Of a DNA stretch of 32,942 bases, positions 24,558 through 31,047 are shown in pieces (the first letter of the stretch is position 1; every line of letters begins with the position of its first letter). A program made the position numbers and the translations under genes. The DNA comes from Syntrophaceae bacterium UBA6109 (lineage in GTDB: Bacteria > Desulfobacterota > Syntrophia > Syntrophales > UBA6109), in contig DIWJ01000001.1 of assembly GCA_002428445.1 (NCBI GenBank), positions 4,377-37,318 on the forward strand, written 5' to 3'. The notes beneath the pieces were generated by a model. The model saw only the letters and a program-made list of their open reading frames with translations, was not told the origin of the DNA and did not search any database.

Positions 24558-25526
24558 ATGGATCGCATGCCGGCAGAGGCCGGCTCTCCCTGGAAGAACG
24601 TTCAGGACGCGATGGAGAAATTCGTCTCCGGCGTCGGCAAGGTCGTCATCGGCAAGGAACGGGCCGTCGAACTCCTCTTCCTGGCGTTCCTTTGCGAGGG
24701 ACACGTCCTGATCGAAGACGTGCCGGGCGTCGGAAAGACCCGGCTCGCCAGGGCGGCCGCAAAGGCCATGGGGCTTTCCTTCAAGAGGATACAGTGTACG
24801 CCGGACCTTCTGCCGTCCGATGTGACGGGCGTCGAATACTTCAATCAGAAACGGTCCGAATTCGAATACCGGCCTGGGCCCATCATGGCCAACATTGTGC
24901 TCGTCGACGAGATCAACCGGGCGCTCCCGCGCACGCAGTCCTGCCTGCTGGAATGCATGCAGGAAAAGCAGGTCACGGTCGACCGGGAAAGCATTCCCCT
25001 GCCCAGGCCCTTCCTTCTTCTGGCGACGCAGAACCCGATCGAACTGGAGGGAACTTTCCCCCTGCCGGAGGCTCAGCTGGATCGTTTTCTGATGAACATC
25101 CGCCTCGGCTATCCCTCGGCGGAAGACGAGGACGCCATTCTCCGCGATCTCCAGCAGGCCGACCCGGAAGATGACCTGCAGCGGCTCGTCGATCCCCAGA
25201 AGATCGCCTGCCTGCAGCGGAATTGCCGGGAAATCTTCATCGAGCCTTCGATCCGGCAATACATCGTCGCCCTGTGCCGCATGACCCGGCAGCACGAGGA
25301 CGTCCGCCTGGGAGTATCGCCGCGCGCTGCCCTCGCCCTGCAGGCGGCCTCTCAAGCGCTCGCCGCATCCCGCGGCCGGGGTTACGTGCTGCCCGACGAC
25401 ATCCAGATTCTCGCGGAGCCGGTGCTGGCGCACCGCCTCCTTCTGAAAACGGAAGCCCGTCTCACGGGGCGGACGGAACGGAATATCATCGAGGATTCAT
25501 TGCAGCGTCTTCCCGTACCGGTATGA
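24558..25526 (+). CDS. MoxR-family AAA+ ATPase
   Basis: 322 residues. AAA+ motifs: Walker A DVPGVGKTRLARA (about residues 55-67), Walker B NIVLVDEINRALP (about 112-124) and sensor ATQNPIELEGTFPLPEAQLDRF, all typical of MoxR proteins; a helical lid follows. MoxR ATPases are cytoplasmic chaperone-like motors that act with von Willebrand A-type partners, here most likely the DUF58 protein. ATG 24558 has AAGGAGG at 24540-24546, inside the end of the DUF4129 gene. The usual operon order is MoxR first; here it is last. The operon is driven from 21641-21669. Confidence 0.94.
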   Translation: MDRMPAEAGSPWKNVQDAMEKFVSGVGKVVIGKERAVELLFLAFLCEGHVLIEDVPGVGKTRLARAAAKAMGLSFKRIQCTPDLLPSDVTGVEYFNQKRSEFEYRPGPIMANIVLVDEINRALPRTQSCLLECMQEKQVTVDRESIPLPRPFLLLATQNPIELEGTFPLPEAQLDRFLMNIRLGYPSAEDEDAILRDLQQADPEDDLQRLVDPQKIACLQRNCREIFIEPSIRQYIVALCRMTRQHEDVRLGVSPRAALALQAASQALAASRGRGYVLPDDIQILAEPVLAHRLLLKTEARLTGRTERNIIEDSLQRLPVPV

Positions 25527-25585
25527 TGTGCTTTTTTCCGACTTTCAGGCTGGACAAGCCGTGAACAGGAGGAACAAGAACGTCC

Positions 25586-27511
25586 ATGGGGGCCAAGGCG
25601 AGCGACGAACAGCTTCGGAGGCAGTTTGAAGAACTGACGCAAGACGACGACCGCCGGTGGATTTCCGATATCTGCCGGTCGCTGGTGGATTCGACAACCG
25701 ATTCCATCTACATTGTCGACCGCCAGTGCCGCTATCTTTTCCTCAACGAAGTCCATTTCCGCCGCATGAATCTGCCGGGGGAACAGATCCTCGGGAAGAC
25801 CTATGCGGAGCTTCATCCCGAGGGTTCCAAGGGAGACTTCGAAAAAGCCGTGCGCTCCGTCTACGAGACCGGCCGTTCGATCAAGCGCCAGCACCGGAGC
25901 AGCCGGGACGGATGCTTCTTTCTGCGGACCTTCAGCCCGATGAGGAAACAGGGCGGCGACGGCCACATTCTCGGCGTCGCGGTCGTCTCCAAGGACATCT
26001 CCGAACTCAAGAAGGCCGAGGAGACCCTGCGCTTCACGCAACTGTCGATCGACCGGGCTTCCGACGCCATTCTCTGGCTCGACTCCGCCGGCAAAATCCT
26101 GAAGGTCAACGAATCCGCCTGCTTTTCCTTCGAATACAGCCGCGAAGAACTGCTCGCGAAAAACGTCGCGGAGATCGACTCGCGCATCGCCGCGCGGGGC
26201 TGGCCGTCTACCTGGACCGACCTCCGGGACCGCGGCGCGCTGATCTACGAATCCTATTTCATCCGCAGGGACGGCAAGACGCTTCCCTTCGAGGTCAAGG
26301 CCAGTTTTTCGCGCATCGGAGACCGGGAATATGCCGTCGCATTCTGCCGGGACATCGCGGAGCGCAAGCGGCTGGAAAACCAGTTCTACCTGGCCCAGAA
26401 GATGGACGCCCTGGGGACGATGGCCGGCGGCATCGTCCACGACTTCAACAACATTCTCATGGTCATCCAGGGCCATGTCTCCCTCATGATGATGGGCGCC
26501 GATTCCGGCCATCCGAACTACGAGCGGCTGCAGGGCATCGAGCAGATGGTCGCGAGCGGCGCCGCCCTCACGAAACAGCTCCTCAGCTTTGCGCGGGGCG
26601 AGAAGTGCGAGATGATCGCCTGCGACATCAACGAAATCGTGAAGAAGACGCTCGAGATTTTCAAGAGGACGAAGAAAGACATCCAGGTCCACACCAGGTT
26701 CGATCGTCATCCGTCGATCGTCGAGGCGGATTCGAGCCAGATTGAGCAGGTCCTCCTGAATCTCTTCGTCAACGCGTGGCAGGCGATGCCCGGAGGGGGA
26801 AACCTCTACATCAGCACGGCCAATACGGTCCTCGACGATGATTACGTGAAACCCTACCGCGTATCGGCCGGACGGTACATCAAGATTACCGTGACGGATA
26901 CCGGCGCCGGCATGGACGCTGAGACCCTGAATCGGATTTTCGATCCTTTTTTCACGACGCGCGGCGACGGCAAGGGTGTCGGGCTGGGCCTGGCGACAAG
27001 CTACGGCATCATCAAGAAACACGGAGGGATCTTCAATGTGTACAGCGAGAAGGGCTCCGGTGCCACGTTCAACATCTACCTGCCGGCGTCGGAAAGAAGC
27101 GCCGCACAGAAGCAGCCGGAAGAAACCTCGACGGTCGTGAAAGGATCGGAAACGGTCCTGTTCGCCGACGACGAGGAGGTGATCCTCGAAGTCGGGCGCG
27201 AAATCCTCATGGCGCTGGGCTACCGCGTCATCACGGCCCGCGGCGGGGCGGCGGCCATAGAGATCTACCGGCAGAAGATGAAAGAGATCCCGATCATCGT
27301 CCTGGATATGATCATGCCCGGCATGAAATGCACCGACGTCGTCGCGGCGCTTAAGCAGTGCAATCCCGGCGTGAAGATCCTGCTTGCGAGCGGTTATGCC
27401 GAAAACAACCAGGTTCGCCTCGCGATGGACAGCGGCTGCCGGGACTTCATCCAGAAACCGTTCAACATCCCCGAACTCTCCCGGAAACTCCGCCGCGTCC
27501 TCGAAGACTGA
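25586..27511 (+). CDS. PAS-PAS hybrid histidine kinase with C-terminal receiver
   Basis: 641 residues, no membrane segment, so cytoplasmic. Two PAS domains (about 30-140 and 150-260), a dimerisation/phosphoacceptor helix with GGIVHDFNN (His285), an ATPase domain with N box LFVNAWQAMPGGG, DTGAGMD and KGVGLGLATSYGII, and a receiver domain (about 528-641) with acidic pair FADDEE, phospho-acceptor Asp574 in VLDMIMPG and Lys in QKPF. Such hybrid kinases sense a small ligand or redox cue by PAS and pass phosphate through their own receiver. No separate response regulator is adjacent. ATG 25586 has AGGAGG at 25567-25572. It converges on the Fe-S protein gene, 16 bp apart. Confidence 0.93.
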   Translation: MGAKASDEQLRRQFEELTQDDDRRWISDICRSLVDSTTDSIYIVDRQCRYLFLNEVHFRRMNLPGEQILGKTYAELHPEGSKGDFEKAVRSVYETGRSIKRQHRSSRDGCFFLRTFSPMRKQGGDGHILGVAVVSKDISELKKAEETLRFTQLSIDRASDAILWLDSAGKILKVNESACFSFEYSREELLAKNVAEIDSRIAARGWPSTWTDLRDRGALIYESYFIRRDGKTLPFEVKASFSRIGDREYAVAFCRDIAERKRLENQFYLAQKMDALGTMAGGIVHDFNNILMVIQGHVSLMMMGADSGHPNYERLQGIEQMVASGAALTKQLLSFARGEKCEMIACDINEIVKKTLEIFKRTKKDIQVHTRFDRHPSIVEADSSQIEQVLLNLFVNAWQAMPGGGNLYISTANTVLDDDYVKPYRVSAGRYIKITVTDTGAGMDAETLNRIFDPFFTTRGDGKGVGLGLATSYGIIKKHGGIFNVYSEKGSGATFNIYLPASERSAAQKQPEETSTVVKGSETVLFADDEEVILEVGREILMALGYRVITARGGAAAIEIYRQKMKEIPIIVLDMIMPGMKCTDVVAALKQCNPGVKILLASGYAENNQVRLAMDSGCRDFIQKPFNIPELSRKLRRVLED

Positions 27512-27517
27512 CGGGAC

Positions 27518-27538
27518 CGCGGGGTCCTCATCCCCGCG
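27518..27538. terminator. Hairpin between convergent kinase and Fe-S protein genes
   Basis: CGCGGGG (27518-27524), TCCTCAT, CCCCGCG (27532-27538): seven perfect pairs seven bases after the kinase stop and covering the end of the converging gene. It could serve both directions; no T-run is present on either side. Confidence 0.45.
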
Positions 27539-28289
27539 ACAGAAGCTCGCGGCTGAGGATCTCGCCGTCGGACGCCACCACGACCTTTTCCAGGCGGACC
27601 TTCTTCCCCGCCGTCTCCATCCCCTTCCGGACCATCGCCGGCAGCCCTTGGCAGCAAGGCACCTCCATCACCAGGACGGTGACGCTGCGGATGTCGGCCT
27701 TTTCGAAGATCTGCGCGAATTTCTGCGTGTACATCTCGGCGTCGTCGAACTTCGGGCAGCCGATGAGGATGACCTTCCCCTTCAGGAAGTCTTCGTGAAA
27801 ACGAGGATAGGCAACCGGCGTGCAATCGGCGGCCACCAGCAGATGCGCACCCTTCAGGAACGGCGCCGTCGGCGGCACGAGACGGATCTGGACCGGCCAA
27901 TGGCGAAGCTCCGATGAAGACGGGGCCGGCGCCTGGACCGCGGGCCGGTTCGCCTCTTCACAGGAACCGGAGGGCGCCCAGGTCTTCAGATGCGTCGACG
28001 GGCATCCGCAGGGCAGCTCCGGTCCGGTATGCCGGCGAGCGGGCGGGGCGGACAGTTCCTTTTTCACGGCCTCTTCGTCGAAGGCCTCGGCCTCGCGTTC
28101 CACAATTTTCAGAGCCCCGCGCGGGCACTCCCCCAGGCAGGCGCCGAGTCCGTCGCAGAAATTCTCGGACTTGATCTTCGCCTTGCCGTCGACAATCCGG
28201 ATCGCCCCTTCGGCGCAGGACGGGACGCACAACCCGCAGCCGTCGCACTTGTTCTCGTCGATTTCCACGATCTTTCTTACGGTCTTCAT
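27528..28289 (-). CDS. Two-cluster ferredoxin-like protein with conserved C-terminal domain of unknown function
   Basis: 253 residues. The N-terminal 60 residues form a bis-cluster ferredoxin: CDGCGLCVPSCAEG (complete CxxCxxCxxxC) and CDGLGACLGECPRG, in which the second ligand Cys is Leu, so this cluster has three motif Cys. A variable linker holds LPCGCPSTHLKTW. The C-terminal half (about 120-250: ELRHWPVQIRLVPPTAPFLKGAHLLVAADCTPVAY ... ILIGCPKFDD ... MEVPCCQGL) matches a family I recall as common in anaerobes but without assigned function; its conserved Cys (AADC, GCPK, PCC) could bind another metal or cluster. Cytoplasmic. The gene has its own predicted promoter with an FNR/CRP-like site and an AAGGAGG ribosome binding site. 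Confidence 0.85.
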   Translation of the reverse strand: MKTVRKIVEIDENKCDGCGLCVPSCAEGAIRIVDGKAKIKSENFCDGLGACLGECPRGALKIVEREAEAFDEEAVKKELSAPPARRHTGPELPCGCPSTHLKTWAPSGSCEEANRPAVQAPAPSSSELRHWPVQIRLVPPTAPFLKGAHLLVAADCTPVAYPRFHEDFLKGKVILIGCPKFDDAEMYTQKFAQIFEKADIRSVTVLVMEVPCCQGLPAMVRKGMETAGKKVRLEKVVVASDGEILSRELLSRG

Positions 28290-28325
28290 GATGGCCTCCT
28301 TAGCCTCTCGGATTCTGTTGGCCTA

Positions 28326-28369
28326 AATATAGCCATCTCCGGTCCGGTTTTCTTTGATCCGGGTCAAAG
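28326..28369 (-). promoter_or_regulatory. FNR/CRP-family-type site and -10 box for the Fe-S protein gene
   Basis: CTTTGATCCGGGTCAAAG (28352-28369) is an 18-bp palindrome with one mismatched pair and contains TTGAT-N4-GTCAA, close to the FNR form TTGAT-N4-ATCAA. On the minus strand TATATT (28331-28326) makes a -10 box; the hexamer 17 bp before it (AAGAAA) is a poor -35. The predicted start near 28319 puts the palindrome centre at -41.5, the class II activator position. Confidence 0.65.
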
Positions 28370-28381
28370 ATCCGCTTTTTC

Positions 28382-28420
28382 GAAAGAAAAACGGCCGCAG
28401 CAGAAATCCGCCCGCGGCCG
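28382..28420 (-). terminator. Intrinsic terminator after the rubrerythrin gene
   Basis: Arms CGGCCGC (28392-28398) and GCGGCCG (28414-28420) form a seven-pair stem; on the minus strand it is followed by TTTTTCTTTC (28391-28382). It lies 30 bases after the rubrerythrin stop and ends the flavodiiron-rubredoxin-rubrerythrin transcript. Confidence 0.8.
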
Positions 28421-28449
28421 CCGTTCTTGATGTCGTGCAGGGGTCCCCT

Positions 28450-28944
28450 CTACGCGAAGGGTACGAATTGCTCCTTCAAGGCCCCGCAGACGGGACAGGC
28501 ATCGGGAAGAACGCCGTCGGACACGTACCCGCAGACCTCGCAGACGAAATAGCCCGTCTCCCGCTCCTCGAGGAGGTGGTTCATCGCCTCCTTGTAAAGC
28601 TTGGCATGCCCCTCTTCGACGTCCTTGCTCTGGCTGAAGTGAAGCACCGCCGGCTGGTCTCCCGCGGCTTCCGCCTCCCGGATGAAGGCATCGTAAGCGA
28701 CACCCGCCACCTTCTGTTCCGACTCGAAGCTCGCGGCGAGATTTTCCTCGGTCTTGCCGATCTCCCGGAGGACCCGCAGCGCCCGCAGCCCGTGGATCTC
28801 TTCCGAAAGGGCGATGACGCGGAAGAGCTTCGCGATCTGCTTCAAACCCTCCGCCTCCGCCTTTTCCGCGTACGCCTTGAGCCGCAGGGCCGCCTTCGCT
28901 TCACCCGAGTAGGCCTGATGCAGGGCCTCTTTCACCTTGTCCAT
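28450..28944 (-). CDS. Rubrerythrin
   Basis: 164 residues. The first 125 residues are the ferritin-like diiron bundle (SGEAKAALRLKAYAEKAEAEG, ALSEEIHGLRALR, FESEQKVAGVAY, DVEEGHAKLYKEAMNHL), and the C-terminal 35 residues are a rubredoxin-like domain CEVCGYVSDGVLPDACPVCG. Rubrerythrins reduce hydrogen peroxide in the cytoplasm of anaerobes with electrons from rubredoxin, encoded 16 bp upstream. The frame is open for 48 more codons upstream, but that part overlaps the rubredoxin gene; ATG 28944 has GAGGA about eight bases before it. It is the last gene of the oxygen-defence group. Confidence 0.95.
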   Translation of the reverse strand: MDKVKEALHQAYSGEAKAALRLKAYAEKAEAEGLKQIAKLFRVIALSEEIHGLRALRVLREIGKTEENLAASFESEQKVAGVAYDAFIREAEAAGDQPAVLHFSQSKDVEEGHAKLYKEAMNHLLEERETGYFVCEVCGYVSDGVLPDACPVCGALKEQFVPFA

Positions 28945-28960
28945 GCCGCGCGTCCTCGGG

Positions 28961-29119
28961 TTATTCGGGGGAGAATTCTTCCTTGCCCGCCCCGCAGAGG
29001 GGACAAACCCATCCGTCCGGAAGCTTTGCAAAGGGCGTTCCCGCCGCGACGCCGTTGTCGGGATCGCCGGCTGCCGGGTCGTACACATATCCGCAAATGC
29101 CGCACACGTATTTTTCCAT
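28961..29119 (-). CDS. Rubredoxin
   Basis: 52 residues, normal rubredoxin size. The four iron ligands are Cys6, Cys9 ([12 protein letters not shown]) and Cys39, Cys42 ([13 protein letters not shown]); the middle [16 protein letters not shown] is typical. This small cytoplasmic electron carrier passes single electrons to the flavodiiron protein (upstream, 38 bp) and to rubrerythrin (downstream, 16 bp), an arrangement that fits an O2 and peroxide reduction chain. ATG 29119 has GGAGGG five bases upstream. It is short enough to be missed by length-filtered gene calling. Confidence 0.97.
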   Translation of the reverse strand: MEKYVCGICGYVYDPAAGDPDNGVAAGTPFAKLPDGWVCPLCGAGKEEFSPE

Positions 29120-29157
29120 GATACCCTCCCGTTATTTTCTGAAGTATCAGCCGCTTT

Positions 29158-30366
29158 CTAAAACCTCATCTTTTCCTGCATCTTCTCCGCGGTGAGCTTG
29201 CCAAGGGAATAGCACGTCTGGAGCGTGGAGGCGTCCGGTACGTGTTTCGCCCGTATCCCGTCCGCAACCAGGTCCACCTTCATTTCGGAGAGGATGTCCT
29301 GGAGCTGCCGCACGGACTCGCCGCTCCATCCATAGGACCCGAAGGCGGCGCCGATGAGGCGGGCGGGCCTCAGCCCCTTCGCATAGGTCATGACATCCGC
29401 CATCTGCGGGAGCATGTTGTTGTTGAGCGTCGACGATCCCACCAGGAAAGCGCCCGCATCCAGGAGCTCGTACATGACGTCGCTGCGATGATGGACGTCC
29501 ATCGACATGAACCGCACGGAAATGCCGTTCGCCGCCAGTCCTTCCGCCAGAGCCCGGGCCATCATTTCCGTGCTGTGCCACATGGTCGCGTAGCAGACGA
29601 CGGCCTTCTTCGACGGCGTCCGCGCCGCCCAGCGGACGTAGCGGTCGATGATCGTCGCGACGTCCTTCCGCCAGATGGGCCCGTGATCGGGCGCGATCAT
29701 CGTCAAGACAAGCCCCAGCTTCTCCACCCGGTCGACGAGCTTCGACACGAGGGGCGAGTAGGGCAGAAGGATGTTCGCATAGTAGGTAGACGCTTCGTAG
29801 GCCAGGATGGACGGGTCGATCTCGTCGGCGAAACGCTCGCTCGTCGCCAGGTGCATCCCGAAGGCATCCTGCGAGAAGAGGATCTTCTCCTCGACGAGGT
29901 AGGCGAACATGCTGTCCGGCCAGTGCAGCATACGCGTCTCCAGGAATTGCAGCGTCAGGTTTCCGAGGCTCAGGGTTTCCCCGTCCTTCACCGACGTGAC
30001 GACGGGACCGGCGTGAAATATCTCGCCCAGGGTCTTGGCGCCGGCGGCCGATGCGAAGACCTTTTCGGGCCGTACGGCGGCAACCACGGCCGGCAGGCTG
30101 CCGGAGTGGTCGAGCTCGGAGTGATTGGAGATCACGTAATCGATTTTCGCGGGATCGATGACGGAGGCGATCCTCGCCATCATCTCGTCCATGAAGGGCG
30201 CCTTGACGGTGTCGACAAGCGTGACCTTGTCGGCGAGGATCAGATAGGCGTTGTAGGTGCTGCCGCGCTTGGTCGTGTAGCCGTGAAAATCGCGGATGTT
30301 CCAGTCGATCGCCCCCACCCACCAGACGCGATCGGTCAGTCTCACGGCCTTGAATTCGTCGGACAT
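29158..30366 (-). CDS. A-type flavodiiron protein (FprA-like)
   Basis: 402 residues. The metallo-beta-lactamase-like domain carries all diiron ligands: His82, Glu84, Asp86 and His87 (NHSELDHSG), His148 (RMLHWPDS), Asp167 (LFSQDAFGMH) and His228 (APDHGPIW). Residues about 254-400 are the flavodoxin domain with FMN site YATMWHSTEMMA. These cytoplasmic enzymes reduce O2 to water and/or NO to N2O; the substrate preference cannot be read from sequence. There is no extra rubredoxin domain, so this is class A, and a separate rubredoxin gene follows. ATG 30366 has GAGGTGA six bases upstream. It is 51 bp after iorB. Confidence 0.95.
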   Translation of the reverse strand: MSDEFKAVRLTDRVWWVGAIDWNIRDFHGYTTKRGSTYNAYLILADKVTLVDTVKAPFMDEMMARIASVIDPAKIDYVISNHSELDHSGSLPAVVAAVRPEKVFASAAGAKTLGEIFHAGPVVTSVKDGETLSLGNLTLQFLETRMLHWPDSMFAYLVEEKILFSQDAFGMHLATSERFADEIDPSILAYEASTYYANILLPYSPLVSKLVDRVEKLGLVLTMIAPDHGPIWRKDVATIIDRYVRWAARTPSKKAVVCYATMWHSTEMMARALAEGLAANGISVRFMSMDVHHRSDVMYELLDAGAFLVGSSTLNNNMLPQMADVMTYAKGLRPARLIGAAFGSYGWSGESVRQLQDILSEMKVDLVADGIRAKHVPDASTLQTCYSLGKLTAEKMQEKMRF

Positions 30367-30417
30367 AGGTTCACCTCGATAGGAATAAAACTCAACATAA
30401 TGCGTTTTCCGGCGCTG

Positions 30418-31044
30418 TCAACCGCGCCGGCGAAGAATCCGGCCTCCCTCGTCGTAGGCCTGCAGGTTCACGTCCAGTTTTTCCGGAGGAAGGGTGCGGG
30501 CGACGACGTCGCGGAAGGCGTCCCGCCCAATGGGCAGTTCCCCGATCGCGCCGAGGGCCCCGATCATGACGATATTGGCGAGGATGGGATTGCCTAGGGC
30601 CACCGCCCGTTCCGTCGCATCGACCAGCCACAGTCCCGAACAGAGGCCCGCAATCGCCTCTTCGAGCGCCGCCGCGTCCGGATACTCCTGTTCGCCGGCG
30701 ATGACGCCGACGGGATAGATCGGGCGCGTGTTGGTCAGGACCCGCACCTGCGGATTCCCGTAGGCCGGAAGCACGCGGAGCGCCTCGACCGGTTCGAGCG
30801 AGACGACGATGTCCGCCCCGCCGCAGGGAATCTGGGGGCTCCAGACGGAGGTCTGCGACACCCGGATGTGGCTCATGACCGAGCCGCCGCGCTGGGAGGC
30901 GCCGAAGGTCTCGCCGATCGTAATGCGGTAGCCCGCCGCGGCGAGCATGTTCGCCAGCACGCGGGAAGCCATGACGTTGCCCTGGCCGCCCACGCCGGTA
31001 ATGACGATGTTGAAAGGGTCCTTCGCGAGACGTCCCTCTGCCAT
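30418..31044 (-). CDS. iorB: Indolepyruvate:ferredoxin oxidoreductase beta subunit
   Basis: 208 residues. FNIVITGVGGQGNVMASRVLA and IGETFGASQRGGSVMSHIRVS are the signature of the gamma-type domain of 2-oxoacid:ferredoxin oxidoreductases, in the stand-alone beta form of the indolepyruvate enzyme. With IorA it oxidatively decarboxylates aryl pyruvates, made by transamination of aromatic amino acids, to aryl-acetyl-CoA and reduced ferredoxin; the enzyme is oxygen-sensitive and cytoplasmic. ATG 31044 is three bases after the iorA stop, with strong AAGGAGGTGG inside the iorA end, so the two are coupled. Confidence 0.94.
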   Translation of the reverse strand: MAEGRLAKDPFNIVITGVGGQGNVMASRVLANMLAAAGYRITIGETFGASQRGGSVMSHIRVSQTSVWSPQIPCGGADIVVSLEPVEALRVLPAYGNPQVRVLTNTRPIYPVGVIAGEQEYPDAAALEEAIAGLCSGLWLVDATERAVALGNPILANIVMIGALGAIGELPIGRDAFRDVVARTLPPEKLDVNLQAYDEGGRILRRRG

Positions 31045-31047
31045 GGT

